NCBI GenBank assembly: GCA_013298765.1
Contig: JAAFJA010000002.1
Coordinates: forward strand, 124,001-188,000
Direction: 5' to 3'
DNA length: 64,000 nucleotides
Origin: Betaproteobacteria bacterium
GTDB lineage: Bacteria; Pseudomonadota; Gammaproteobacteria; Burkholderiales; Casimicrobiaceae
Shown piece after piece: positions 36,697 to 45,890 of the stretch; the first letter of the stretch is position 1, and each line of letters opens with the position of its first letter. Made by a program: the position numbers and the translations under genes. Under the pieces are notes generated by a model, which saw only the letters and a program-made list of their open reading frames with translations, did not search any database and was not told the DNA's origin.

Positions 36697-37437
36697 ATGT
36701 TTGCGGTCATTGGTGGAAGTGGGGTCGTGGGCTCCACACTCATGAAGATGGAGCGACGTCAAATCGCTCGTACCCCTTATGGCGAGCCGTCTGGGCCGCT
36801 GAACTTTGCAACCATTGGCGGGCGCGAGGCGATTTTTCTCGCTCGGCACGGCCCCGGTCATATTCACCCGCCGCACATGGTAAATTATCGCGCTAACCTT
36901 TGGGCATTGAGGGAAGCGGGCGCAAAAGCTGTGATCTCGCTTGCTGCAGTGGGTGGCATCGCGGCCACATGCGGGCCGGGTGTCATCGTGATTCCTGATC
37001 AAATTATTGATTACACGCATGGCCGCGAGCACACTTTCTTCGATGGCGGCGACAAACAGGTGCATCACATTGACTTTACGCTGCCGTACGACAGCGAGCT
37101 CCGTGGCGCACTTCTCGCAGCAGCACAATCGGTTGCAGAGCCTGTGGTGTCTACTGGCGTTTATGCCGCCACGCAGGGCCCACGCCTTGAGTCTGCCGCG
37201 GAAATAAGCCGAATCGCGGGCGACGGCGGTACGCTAGTCGGCATGACGGGCATGCCAGAGGCCGCCTTGGCGCGCGAACTCGAACTTCCGTACGCGCACA
37301 TTTGCGTGGTGTCGAACTGGGCGGCAGGACGCGGTAACAGCACCGAAACCATTTCACACTCGGCCATCGAAGCCACGATGCGGGCATCGATTGATCGTGT
37401 GGCGAAAATTGTCGATGCCTACGCACGGGCGCTGTAG
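36697..37437 (+). CDS. S-methyl-5'-thioinosine/thioadenosine phosphorylase
   Basis: 246 aa from the ATG at 36697 (AGGA upstream; the frame opens at 36661). A MTAP-family purine nucleoside phosphorylase: [31 protein letters not shown], the phosphate-site [13 protein letters not shown], and [19 protein letters not shown]. The sequence style resembles Pseudomonas S-methyl-5'-thioinosine phosphorylase, which degrades deaminated MTA from polyamine and homoserine-lactone synthesis, but substrate choice between MTA and MTI cannot be fixed by eye. Divergent from pilU. Confidence 0.85.
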   Translation: MFAVIGGSGVVGSTLMKMERRQIARTPYGEPSGPLNFATIGGREAIFLARHGPGHIHPPHMVNYRANLWALREAGAKAVISLAAVGGIAATCGPGVIVIPDQIIDYTHGREHTFFDGGDKQVHHIDFTLPYDSELRGALLAAAQSVAEPVVSTGVYAATQGPRLESAAEISRIAGDGGTLVGMTGMPEAALARELELPYAHICVVSNWAAGRGNSTETISHSAIEATMRASIDRVAKIVDAYARAL

Positions 37438-37487
37438 CTGAGCACGTTCTAGCGGCGTGCTGCATTATCGAAATTCCACTACACGCT

Positions 37488-38033
37488 ATGGCTATCCAAG
37501 AAATTCTAAGAATGGGCGACCCGCGCCTACTGCGTGTGGCGGAGCCGGTCGGGAATGAGATGTTCGCGTCTGGCGAAATCAGCGCTTTGGTGCACGATCT
37601 CCTGGACACGATGAAAGCTGCGAACGGTGCAGGCATCGCCGCACCTCAAATCGGCGTCAATCTGCGCGTCATCATTTTTGGAGGAACCGGAAAGAATCCT
37701 CGCTATCCCGATGCGCCAGAGATTCCGTTTACGGTGCTGTGCAACCCCGAAATTGAGTTTCTTGGTGACGAAAAAGAAGCGGGTTGGGAAGGATGCCTTT
37801 CAGTGCCGGGGTTGCGCGGTGAAGTGCCTCGATTTTCGCGGCTACGCTATCGTGGGCAAGATCAACACGGCACGCCGTTCGAGCGCTCGGTCGATGGTTT
37901 CCACGCGCGTGTCGTGCAGCACGAATGCGATCATCTTGACGGCGTTTTGTATCCCCGTCGGATCGAGGATCTCACTAAATTCGGGTTCACCGATATCCTG
38001 TTTCCTTCGCTAACGCCTGCGAGCGAGGATTAG
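37488..38033 (+). CDS. def: Peptide deformylase
   Basis: 181 aa metalloenzyme removing the formyl group from nascent proteins. All three motifs are present: [24 protein letters not shown] (metal Cys) and [14 protein letters not shown] (two His ligands and catalytic Glu). It lacks the usual fmt neighbour, so it may be an additional or stand-alone copy; insertion [17 protein letters not shown] is typical of the type with a longer middle loop. Confidence 0.94.
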   Translation: MAIQEILRMGDPRLLRVAEPVGNEMFASGEISALVHDLLDTMKAANGAGIAAPQIGVNLRVIIFGGTGKNPRYPDAPEIPFTVLCNPEIEFLGDEKEAGWEGCLSVPGLRGEVPRFSRLRYRGQDQHGTPFERSVDGFHARVVQHECDHLDGVLYPRRIEDLTKFGFTDILFPSLTPASED

Positions 38034-38073
38034 GGCAAGACACTGGTTTATTCTCTTGTCGCTTGAGGCGAAA

Positions 38074-38105
38074 AAGTCAACTTGCCCCTATTAAATAGGG
38101 CGAAA
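38074..38105. repeat. Interspersed palindrome, copy 5 (between convergent genes)
   Basis: AAAAAGTCAACTTG then CCCTAT (38086-38091) TAA ATAGGG (38095-38100), followed by CGAAACGATAAG. Closest to copy 3 at 16.77 kb. It lies between the convergent def and deacetylase genes, where it could serve as a bidirectional transcript end. Confidence 0.6.
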
Positions 38106-38123
38106 CGATAAGTTTCTACTAAA

Positions 38124-39059
38124 TTACGCTGCGCCGATGAGCACCTTCACATGCTCGCCAACGCTTCGCGACAGCGCGTGAAGGTCGTAGCCACCTTCAA
38201 GTGTTGAGACGATGCGGCCCTTGCAATGGCGGTCTGCGACGGCAACCAGCGTTTGGGTGATCCAGCGATAGTCGCTCTCGGTCCAGCCAAGCATCGCGAG
38301 CGGATCATCGCGGTGTGCATCAAAGCCTGCAGAAATCACCATCAGTTCCGGTGCGAACGCATTGAGCGCGGGCAACCACTCGTTGGTGACGGCATCGCGC
38401 ATCGCATCGCCCTTGGAATACGGATCAAGCGGCACGTTCACTGATTTGGTCGACAACGGTTTGATTCCGTTGCCCGGATAGATCGAATGTTGGAACGTGG
38501 ACACCATCAAAACGCGTCCCGCATCACATTCCGCCGCCAAAATTTCTTCAGTACCGTTGCCGTGGTGCACGTCGAAATCAACGACCGCAACGCGTGAGAG
38601 ACCGTGCGCTTCGAGCGCGTGCATTACCGCGATTGCCGCATTGTTGAAGAAGCAAAAGCCCATCGCATTCGCGCGTTCGGCATGATGTCCGGGCGGGCGA
38701 ATGTTGCAAAACGCGCGGGTCGCCGCGCCGCGCATGATCATGTCTACCGCGCCAACAGCCGCGCCCGCCGCGTGAAGCGCCGCGCCAAAGGTGTGGGGAT
38801 TGAGCGTGGTGTCGCCATCAAGCGGCATGTAGCCTTGAATCGGAGAGGCGTGCTCCAGCTCGGCAACCAGTTGCTTGGTGTGCGCGCGAAGAATCGCTTC
38901 GGGAGGAGCCGCTTCGGCAGTCACGGGCAACATGAAATCAAGCAGCCCGTGAGAGCGCAAGAAATCATCGATCACACGAACCCGATCCGGGCATTCTGGA
39001 TGGTCGGGCCCCATCTCGTGCTTAAGTGACAGCGGGTGCGTGAAGTAGGCAACAGTCAT
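38124..39059 (-). CDS. Histone deacetylase-family amidohydrolase
   Basis: 311 aa zinc hydrolase of the class II HDAC/acetylpolyamine amidohydrolase group. HPECPDRVRVIDDFL, RPPGHHAERANAMGFCFFNN with the charge-relay His pair, VDFDVHHGNGTEEIL with zinc ligands, and SAGFDAHRDDPLAMLGWTES are all intact. Bacterial members deacetylate polyamines or acetyl-lysine proteins. It is 113 bases beyond the efp stop, with the efp terminator between. Confidence 0.92.
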   Translation of the reverse strand: MTVAYFTHPLSLKHEMGPDHPECPDRVRVIDDFLRSHGLLDFMLPVTAEAAPPEAILRAHTKQLVAELEHASPIQGYMPLDGDTTLNPHTFGAALHAAGAAVGAVDMIMRGAATRAFCNIRPPGHHAERANAMGFCFFNNAAIAVMHALEAHGLSRVAVVDFDVHHGNGTEEILAAECDAGRVLMVSTFQHSIYPGNGIKPLSTKSVNVPLDPYSKGDAMRDAVTNEWLPALNAFAPELMVISAGFDAHRDDPLAMLGWTESDYRWITQTLVAVADRHCKGRIVSTLEGGYDLHALSRSVGEHVKVLIGAA

Positions 39060-39099
39060 CCGCGAAGCGTAGCACTGGGCGCGAACGCAAAGCGAACTA

Positions 39100-39130
39100 G
39101 AAAATGAAAAACGGCTCCGATTGGAGCCGT
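39100..39130 (-). terminator. Intrinsic terminator after efp
   Basis: On the minus strand ACGGCTCC-AATC-GGAGCCGT (39130 down to 39111) is followed by TTTTCATTTTC. It separates efp from the deacetylase gene. Confidence 0.88.
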
Positions 39131-39172
39131 CTTGTCGTCACCGATTGCGCTAACGGGTAGCGCTTTCTGGAG

Positions 39173-39730
39173 TTACACGCGCTTGCGGAATTCGTCGGTG
39201 CGGGTGTCGATTTCGATCATGTCGCCGGTATTTACAAACGCTGGAACAGGGATTTCATAGCCCGTACCTTTGAGGCGCGCAGGCTTCATGACTTTACCCG
39301 AGGTATCGCCGCGAACGGCAGGTTCGGTGTACTCAACTTCGCGCACGAGCGAGGTTGGCAGCTCAATGCCGATCGCCTTGCCGTCATAGAAAGTAACTTC
39401 GCATGGCATTGCATCTTGCAAATACTTGAGCGCATCGGCCATCGTGTCTGGCTCGATTTCGTACTGGTTGTATTCCGCGTCCATGAACACGTACATCGGA
39501 TCCGAGAAGTAGCTGTAAGTCACTTCTTTTTTCTCGAGAACGATCACGTCGAAACGCTCGTCTGCCTTAAATACGGTCTCAGTGCCGCCTGCGGTGAGCA
39601 GGTTTTTGAGCTTTGCCTTTACAACGGCGGCGTTACGTCCGCCTTTGCTGTATTCGGCTTTCATGATGACCATTGGGTCGTTGCCGATCATGATCACATT
39701 GCCGGCGCGGAGTTCTTGTGCGGTTTTCAT
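39173..39730 (-). CDS. efp: Elongation factor P, EarP type
   Basis: 185 aa; relieves ribosome stalling at polyproline. The N-terminal KOW domain loop reads [18 protein letters not shown] with Arg at position 32, the residue rhamnosylated by EarP, instead of the Lys modified by EpmA. Two OB domains follow. earP is the next gene upstream on the same strand, as expected. The window encodes at least one strongly polyproline protein, the subtilase at 31 kb, that should depend on it. Confidence 0.96.
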   Translation of the reverse strand: MKTAQELRAGNVIMIGNDPMVIMKAEYSKGGRNAAVVKAKLKNLLTAGGTETVFKADERFDVIVLEKKEVTYSYFSDPMYVFMDAEYNQYEIEPDTMADALKYLQDAMPCEVTFYDGKAIGIELPTSLVREVEYTEPAVRGDTSGKVMKPARLKGTGYEIPVPAFVNTGDMIEIDTRTDEFRKRV

Positions 39731-40101
39731 AATGGATTCGAGGCGCGTTGCGCTTACTTTTTCGTGGGTGCGGTTGAGATCGCGATGACGGCCAAGTTAA
39801 CAATAAGGTGGCGAGAACGCGGATCGAATGGCTCGCATGCAGCAAAAACGGCTGCAAATAAAGCAAAGCCTTCGATTTTAGCCGAGATTTTGGGCGATTC
39901 CAACTAGAGCGTATTGACGCTCTTTTAACCAGCTGCGCTACAAAAATGTGGCAATCGACACATGGAGCGTTGCGAAAATCGGGGCGATTGCATGACCGCG
40001 TAGCCCGCCAACGCTGGTAAGCCTCGCTACGTTGCTCGCGCCGCGCGGGGTTGTCGTGAGCGATCCGTGTCGGCGTGGAGAGGAATCTGGCGGGCTCTTT
40101 C
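39731..40101. repeat. 371-bp gap between earP and efp with a diverged hairpin-element relative
   Basis: No gene. Bases 39902-39984 align without gaps to 45451-45533, the left part of the nested-hairpin element, at about 73% identity with mostly transition differences (both begin AACTAG and share GAGCGTTGCGAA/AAGCGTTGCGAA). GAGCG-TATTGA-CGCTC at 39906-39921 forms its own stem followed by TTTT. The right half of the element was not recognised here. The remainder should hold the efp promoter, not located. Confidence 0.5.
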
Positions 40102-41259
40102 TCAACGCTTTTCCGACACAAATCGCATCAAACGCGTCGCTAAATCATCGCTTGCGAGTAGCGCTCGTTGCCAACTGAGAGCGTGTTCTTGAAGCGCTGG
40201 TAAGGCGATGACGAGTTCGTGAAACGCGACGTCAAGATCGGCTTCGCTTTCGGGATCAACGAACGCGTGTGCTGCGCGGCGGTACGTTTTCGAAAGTTCG
40301 TTGCGCATCGAAACGCAGTACCGGTCTAGCCACGCGTCGAGCTTGTCGATATGGGCGCGATCATCGGTTGGGTAAATGTGCCAAAGCAACGGTTTCCCGG
40401 CGAGCTGCGCGCGCACGAACGAGTCTTCGCCGCGCACCAAAAGCAGGTCAAATACAGCCAGAAGCCGGTCGAACTCAGTTTGCGGAACCGGGCTCAGTTG
40501 TACCCACTTCGATTCGTCCGCATCGAGCTTTGACGCGACGAAAAATGTGGCGACATCGAACACTTTCGCCAGTGCGGCGACAGGCGCATGCGCGTAGGTG
40601 AAGCTAAATACACGGGGTCGATGCGTTGACGGCTCGGCGCTGTGGGCTTGCTCCTTGTGAATCACGGCGATGGCCGAAGCGGAGACGCACTTCTCTCCGG
40701 TCGGATCAACCGAACGAACAGACTTTTCAACGATCACGCCGCCACTTTGCGGGCTAAAACCCGGTACGAAAAAATATTTAGTGAGAGGCAGTTTGCGGTG
40801 CGGTGATGGCAAGCCGTGAACACCATCAACCCATTTTTCCGCGCTCAAGTATTCAAGATTGATCCACACCGGCTGGGGCGAGCGCCGTGACATTGATTCG
40901 ACATACTCAGCGGGCGGATCGCACGCGAAGGCCTCGATCACTAGATCGCAGTCGCAGCTTGCCGATCGCGACTCAAACCATGCCCAGTGTTCGATCGCGA
41001 TGTCTTCATGGCGCTGCACGCTCAATTCGCGATTCACCCGTGGCTCAATCGTCGAAAAGGGCGCTAGATCGTCAACGATTAGTCGCACTTCTGCGCCGTA
41101 TTCATCGCGAAGCTGCCGAGCCAGTCGCCAGCAAACACCGAGATCACCCCAGTTGTCGATCACACGGCAGAAGAGGTCGACCGCGAGCGCGCCAATCGGC
41201 GAGGGTCCGTCTACAGAGCTCGGTTGAAGGGGAACAGGCATCAGAAGGGGAACAGGCAT
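40102..41259 (-). CDS. earP: EF-P arginine 32 rhamnosyltransferase EarP
   Basis: 385 aa (ATG at 41259; alternatives TTG 41262 and ATG 41241). GT104-family enzyme transferring rhamnose from dTDP-rhamnose to EF-P Arg32. The N-terminal DLFCRVIDNWGDLGVCWRLA is the family hallmark; the C-terminal LLVRGEDSFVRAQLAGKPLL and WHIYPTDDRAHIDKLDAWLD hold the nucleotide-sugar pocket with the conserved Arg-Gly-Glu-Asp. The first codons come from a perfect 18-bp tandem duplication, so the N-terminus begins MPVPLLMPVPLQ. No clear ribosome site precedes either ATG. Confidence 0.93.
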   Translation of the reverse strand: MPVPLLMPVPLQPSSVDGPSPIGALAVDLFCRVIDNWGDLGVCWRLARQLRDEYGAEVRLIVDDLAPFSTIEPRVNRELSVQRHEDIAIEHWAWFESRSASCDCDLVIEAFACDPPAEYVESMSRRSPQPVWINLEYLSAEKWVDGVHGLPSPHRKLPLTKYFFVPGFSPQSGGVIVEKSVRSVDPTGEKCVSASAIAVIHKEQAHSAEPSTHRPRVFSFTYAHAPVAALAKVFDVATFFVASKLDADESKWVQLSPVPQTEFDRLLAVFDLLLVRGEDSFVRAQLAGKPLLWHIYPTDDRAHIDKLDAWLDRYCVSMRNELSKTYRRAAHAFVDPESEADLDVAFHELVIALPALQEHALSWQRALLASDDLATRLMRFVSEKR

Positions 41260-41261
41260 CA
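41226..41261. repeat. 18-bp tandem duplication at the earP start
   Basis: GAAGGGGAACAGGCATCA occurs twice in a row (41226-41243 and 41244-41261). Each copy brings its own in-frame ATG for earP on the minus strand, giving two alternative starts. Confidence 0.9.
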
Positions 41262-41548
41262 AATGCCAGTGTAGTTTTTATGGGTTTTGAGAGATCGCAT
41301 GTCCCGATTCCGTCTGGAATTACGTCCATTCCACCTGTGAGCGTGAAAAACTATCCGTTAAATGTGCGTGCGCACAACAGTTTTTGCTACCACAACGTAT
41401 TTGTTGGTGCTTAGTCGTAATTATTTTGATAATGAAAAACGTAAAAAATAGCGGGACGCCCATGATTGTCAAGGGAAATAGGTGCAAGACCATTTGTGTC
41501 ACTCTAAGCGATTTGTCTACGCACGGACGAGTCGCGCTACCGGTGCCT

Positions 41549-43339
41549 ATGGTCAATTCACCGTCGTTTCGATTCGCGCTTCGTGGCGTTGCGCTGTTGT
41601 CGTCCCTTGCCGCGGCCGGCATGGGCCATGCGCTCACCGATGAGGAGGTGCTCGCCCAGTTTGCCCGCGCCACTGACTTGCCGTTGCCACAAGTGGTGCA
41701 AAGCGCAGGCGGTCCAACGCAGCTCGTGTGGAACACAACGCTCGACCTTTCCGTCTATCGAAACACCCAGAGCGGCGGTGCGGTGCTCAACCCGAATGCG
41801 GCCGGCACGCTGCATCGAGGCGTGCTCTCCAGCGATTACCGTCGGGTCAGCGAAGGCGACGTGACGATTTGGACGAGCGCACAGCTCACCCAGACCAATG
41901 ATCTGACCTCGCAGCGTCACAAGTTTTTAACCAACAAAGTGCAGATCGGCTACTCCCGGCCAGGATTCGTCGGCGCGATTGGCGATCTCGCCGTCTCGCA
42001 CTCAAACCTGAGCACCAATTTGCCAATTCGCGGCGCGCAGGCACAGTCTTACTTCGGTCCGGTTGTTGCCTTCGCGGCAGCGGGTTTGTTTGTAGAAGAT
42101 TGGAAGTCGGCGTTTGATAAGGGCGTACGTACCGCATACCCGCGCGAGGCCTACGCTTTCAAGTTGGCAAGCGCACCCAACGTGTTCGATGCGGCAACCC
42201 CGGGGCTCGATGTGTACGCAACGGTGCAGAGTTTTTCTGACCAACCAACCTCGACCGCGAGATCTCCCCTCATCTTGAACCCGCTGAACGGGGCAAAAGG
42301 TGCAAGCGCTTCGTTTGGTGCGGCTTACAAACGCGACAAATTTGCGGCGAACGTTGAGTTTGCAAAAAGCCGCTTTGATGAAGAAGGACGGGCACGACTG
42401 AGAGATGACGCGCTCATGGGCGATGTATCCTGGCAAGGCGATCCCGTATCAATCAGGTTGGGTCACCACAACATCGGCGAAAGCTACTCAACGCTGTCTA
42501 CGATCGCGCCGGGCACCCGCGAAACGTTCGGCAACATCGCCTGGCGCGTGACGCCGGAATTCAGTGCCACGCTCGACGCGCGACAATCGCGCTACACGCC
42601 GAATTCGCGCACCGCGATCATTCCGCCGCCACCGCCGTTGCCGAATGTGCCGCCCGATCCCTTCGCGCCGCCGATCCCGGCGATCGTGCAGCCACCGAAG
42701 GTGATCACCGACAGCGAATCGGGATCGCTTAGTTTTTCGTATGCACCGGCGGCAATTCAAGGATTTAACACGTCGCTCACCCTTGGCCGCGCCAAGACAG
42801 AGCAGGTCGGGCTCGACGTGCGCACGCAAAGCGATAACGCTTCACTCAATGTGAACTACGCGATTTCGGGCTGGAACACGAGCTTCAATCTCACTCACAT
42901 GAAGAACGACACGTTTGCGATGAACGCGAATTCTGCGAAGACCACGGGGGCCACAGTGAACCTCGGCAAGAGTTTCGCCGACTCAACCGGACAACGGTCG
43001 GTGAACACGATGGTGACGTACATGAAGCAATGGCAAGACAACTCAGCAAACGCATTCCAGCCAGCAACTAAGGGGTGGAATGATCGCGTGATGCTCGTGC
43101 TTGGTTTGAACTGGGTCAATGTTGGGATGCTGAATGCCTCAGCCTACTTGGGGCACTTGAAGGATCCGCTCTCAGGCGCCATTGGCAAGCAAGAAGGGGC
43201 GCAACTTGATCTCACCTGGACCATCAATCCGAAGTGGAATCTCCGCGCGTTCGGCCGCGAAAACCGCAACTGGACGGCGCTCGTGCCGCAGGCGTACAAA
43301 GACCGAAGTATCGGCGCGTCGATTGTCGGCACGTTCTAA
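41549..43339 (+). CDS. Probable outer-membrane beta-barrel protein
   Basis: 596 aa from the ATG at 41549, with a signal peptide (FALRGVALLSSLAAAGMGHA). The frame is open from 41384, so the start is uncertain. After residue 70 the protein is a string of alternating beta-strand patterns (LVWNTTLDLSVYRNT, DVTIWTSAQLTQTNDL, SASFGAAYKRDKFAANVEFA) ending in a terminal Phe (IGASIVGTF), as in outer-membrane barrels. A proline-rich loop (IIPPPPPLPNVPPDPFAPPI) lies near residue 355. No named family recognised. It is 11 bases from the next exported-protein gene, so the two are one operon and may work together at the surface. Confidence 0.72.
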   Translation: MVNSPSFRFALRGVALLSSLAAAGMGHALTDEEVLAQFARATDLPLPQVVQSAGGPTQLVWNTTLDLSVYRNTQSGGAVLNPNAAGTLHRGVLSSDYRRVSEGDVTIWTSAQLTQTNDLTSQRHKFLTNKVQIGYSRPGFVGAIGDLAVSHSNLSTNLPIRGAQAQSYFGPVVAFAAAGLFVEDWKSAFDKGVRTAYPREAYAFKLASAPNVFDAATPGLDVYATVQSFSDQPTSTARSPLILNPLNGAKGASASFGAAYKRDKFAANVEFAKSRFDEEGRARLRDDALMGDVSWQGDPVSIRLGHHNIGESYSTLSTIAPGTRETFGNIAWRVTPEFSATLDARQSRYTPNSRTAIIPPPPPLPNVPPDPFAPPIPAIVQPPKVITDSESGSLSFSYAPAAIQGFNTSLTLGRAKTEQVGLDVRTQSDNASLNVNYAISGWNTSFNLTHMKNDTFAMNANSAKTTGATVNLGKSFADSTGQRSVNTMVTYMKQWQDNSANAFQPATKGWNDRVMLVLGLNWVNVGMLNASAYLGHLKDPLSGAIGKQEGAQLDLTWTINPKWNLRAFGRENRNWTALVPQAYKDRSIGASIVGTF

Positions 43340-43350
43340 GGAGCACAGCC

Positions 43351-45456
43351 ATGAGAAAACAAATTTTTAATAAGCTCCTTTCGCTAACGCCAGACTACGT
43401 TGGGGCGTCAGCACGTTTTATTAAGTTGTCAGTAGTGTCGCTGACTGTCGTTCTAGCCCAATTTAATTGGGCGCAAGTGACCGTTCCTGGTAGCAAAGAA
43501 GAACGCGAAACTGACGCTAAAGCGCTGTCCGCCAAAACTTCTGAAAAGCCCGCCACGCCGGCTGATCGCGCATTGGTAGAGGCGCAACTGCAGGCACTCG
43601 TCGATGCGTACGAGCGCGGCGACATTGGCTTTTTTCAGGCAAAGATCGATCCGTCGATGCCGGGTTACAGCCGAGTGCTTGATTCGATGCGTCGCGATGC
43701 CACCGCACAAACGCGCCCACGCTTGCTCTTTACCGATCAAACTTGGAGCATCGGCCCCAACGTCGCGATGTTGCAAGCGCGTTTTCAGAAGCGCTATTTC
43801 GACGCACAGAACTTGAATCCAGAATTGATTGAGGGCCGTTTGGTCATGCTGCTTTCGCGAGATGGTGATCTCTGGCGTTTGTCGGCCGTGACTGGAGACA
43901 ACCCCTTCGAATCGAAGACCCTAGCGCCGTGCGTAACGGGTTCGATTCGCTTGATTTCCCCGCCTAATTCGAACGCAGAGCCATTCTTTATCGAAGTGAA
44001 TGATGCGGACCTTGCAGGAGTGCCTTCGATTCAGGCTGACATCTTGACCGATCGTGGTGATCGTGAATTTGTCACGCTGGCGGCGCTCAACCCGAACGGC
44101 TTGTTTCGCGCACAAGTAAACGCGCGTCGCCTCTCGCAACAGTCCACAGCGGTTCCGGGTAACGGCAGTGTCGATTTGATCGGCGACGCCGTCGTCACCG
44201 CGCGCTATGCCGATCAATGCATTGCGGTCACGCGTACGCAGCAGATCGTGACTGCGAGCGACACTCGCCGCGATCCCGGCGTCCTGGGGCAGCTTGCTTG
44301 CCGCCTCGGCGGTAACGCAACGTTTGTCTCGCTCGCGAGCGCATCGGCGAACGGCCCTGCGGCGACGCCGATCACCGTTGAACTCTTCGATCCGGATCTC
44401 GCTGGTTTACCGTCAATCGACGTGCTCTTGCGCAGTGCAACGGGCGACGTTGAAACCGTTACTCTCGGCGCGAATGGCAATCAGGGCCGCTTCCTCAATC
44501 TGAGCGTCAACGTACGTGCCGCAACCTCCCTTGCGCCGACGCCGAGAAACGGTGTGCTCGAACTCGGCGGGGCGACTACGCTATCGGTAGAGTACGTTGA
44601 TCAACGCTCAGGCGTCGTTGGACGCACACAGACAGTCAGCAGCGATTGCGGAGGTATTCCGAGCGGCTACCAGACCGCGCAACTTTCGTGTTCCGCGAAC
44701 ACGACGCTGAACGATCTCGCAAACTTCGTCCGGCAATCCCGCTCAGCGCCGGCACAAATTTCCGTCAACGATCCCGACCTCGCACTTTCTAACCCGGCGT
44801 TCGTGAATGTCAGCGTACGCAATTCGCTGGGAGACGTGGAAACCGTTCGTCTTGATGCACAAGGTCCAGGCCGCTACGGCGCCAACGCAATACCGATGAG
44901 CGCCACGACGCCCATCCCGGGCGATGGAAGTCTCAGCTTCAATCAAGCGGGATCGATTTCAGTCGAGTACGTGGATACGACCACGGCATCGGGGTCGACG
45001 CAAACGCTTTCGCAGTCGTGCGGCAGCGTGACGCCTGGGTTCACGCTCGCAACGCTAAGCGTTGCGTTCCCTGGCGTCAGTACGGGCGTACCGTTCCAGT
45101 TCAGTCCGGGCACGGTGAACGTGGCGTGTTCGATCGTGGTCGTCGATCCTGAGCGTACAGGTCCGTCAGTGAGCGTATCGCTTAGCGCAACGCGTATCCA
45201 GACAGGTCAAGTCGATACCGAAACCATCACACTTCCACAAACAGCGCCAGGCCGCTACGAACTATCGACGTGCCCCGTGGCAGGTTATGTCGTCAGCAGC
45301 GCGAGTGCAGCTGCCGCGTTTTATGTGCCTGTGCCTAGCAATAACGTCATCAACTTAGGCGGCGGCGCAACCAGCATTTCAGTGAGCTACACCGACAACA
45401 CCGCACCTAGCGGCGGCAGTCAAAACGTCTCTCGTACCGTCACTGTGAATAACTAG
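43351..45456 (+). CDS. Exported protein with NTF2-like head and four repeat beta-sandwich domains
   Basis: 701 aa. Residues 1-40 form a signal peptide or anchor (LSVVSLTVVLAQFNWAQ). Residues 65-180 resemble an NTF2-like fold (LVEAQLQALVDAYERGDIGF and RLVMLLSRDGDLWRLSAV). Then come four domains of about 110-125 residues with recurring marks: DPDLAGLPSIDVLLRSATGD, ETVTL, GNGSVDL or GDGSLSF, and SVEYVD. The Asp-rich DPDLAG turns suggest calcium binding (inference). The TAG stop is the first codon inside a 274-bp nested-hairpin element. Function unknown; secretion through the adjacent barrel is possible. Confidence 0.7.
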   Translation: MRKQIFNKLLSLTPDYVGASARFIKLSVVSLTVVLAQFNWAQVTVPGSKEERETDAKALSAKTSEKPATPADRALVEAQLQALVDAYERGDIGFFQAKIDPSMPGYSRVLDSMRRDATAQTRPRLLFTDQTWSIGPNVAMLQARFQKRYFDAQNLNPELIEGRLVMLLSRDGDLWRLSAVTGDNPFESKTLAPCVTGSIRLISPPNSNAEPFFIEVNDADLAGVPSIQADILTDRGDREFVTLAALNPNGLFRAQVNARRLSQQSTAVPGNGSVDLIGDAVVTARYADQCIAVTRTQQIVTASDTRRDPGVLGQLACRLGGNATFVSLASASANGPAATPITVELFDPDLAGLPSIDVLLRSATGDVETVTLGANGNQGRFLNLSVNVRAATSLAPTPRNGVLELGGATTLSVEYVDQRSGVVGRTQTVSSDCGGIPSGYQTAQLSCSANTTLNDLANFVRQSRSAPAQISVNDPDLALSNPAFVNVSVRNSLGDVETVRLDAQGPGRYGANAIPMSATTPIPGDGSLSFNQAGSISVEYVDTTTASGSTQTLSQSCGSVTPGFTLATLSVAFPGVSTGVPFQFSPGTVNVACSIVVVDPERTGPSVSVSLSATRIQTGQVDTETITLPQTAPGRYELSTCPVAGYVVSSASAAAAFYVPVPSNNVINLGGGATSISVSYTDNTAPSGGSQNVSRTVTVNN
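43444..43475. repeat. Interspersed palindrome inside a signal-peptide coding region
   Basis: GACTGTCGTTCTA then GCCCAATT (43456-43463) T AATTGGGC (43465-43472), followed by GCAAG. The palindrome encodes the hydrophobic end of the export signal (AQFNWAQ). It is the only copy found in a coding frame away from a stop codon. Confidence 0.65.
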
Positions 45457-45725
45457 GGCGTGTTAACACTATTTTGGCGAGATGCGTTACGAAAATGCGG
45501 CGACGGATGCGCGAAGCGTTGCGAAGAACGGGGTGGTTCCCCGTTCGAGTAACGCGACAAAGCAGACGCGCCGCATTTTCGTAACCCTTCGGGGCGTGTT
45601 CAGGTTTCGCGCGCGGTGTTGTTGCGAAGCCCTTGTGGTGCCCGCACCACGGCGGCCTTCGCGCCTAACCGTGCATCGAAACCTGAACCGCCGCACTCGT
45701 CAAAATAGTGTTAACACGCCCTAGT
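45452..45725. repeat. 274-bp nested inverted-repeat element
   Basis: Outer arms of 30 bp (45452-45481 and 45696-45725) pair with one mismatch and begin ACTAGGGCGTGTTAACAC. Inside are two further stems: GTTACGAAAATGCGGCG (45486-45502) with its exact complement at 45569-45585, enclosing AACGGGG..CCCCGTT; and GTTCAGGTTTCG (45598-45609) with its complement at 45677-45688, enclosing GCGAAG/CTTCGC and GTGGTG-CCCG-CACCAC. The whole can fold as a three-way cruciform or structured RNA. It encodes no convincing protein. A short open frame inside it is an artefact of the repeat. Confidence 0.85.
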
Positions 45726-45890
45726 GTTAATTTTTCTTTGTACGCCGTCTTAGGAGGATTAAGGATCGATTTTCGTCCTCGCGCTAAGTGAAAAACTGCG
45801 CTCCGTGACCTGTTCTCTGCGGTAAAGCGCAGAGGCCATTGAGCTAAACCTTTGAATCTCCTTTATCCCATTTTCTTTGAAAGCGGCACC

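Noticed and set aside
45482-45724. An 80-codon plus-strand frame and a 69-codon minus-strand frame inside the hairpin element
   Set aside because: Both are produced by the inverted repeats; no ribosome site, no domain, and the nested stems explain the sequence better.
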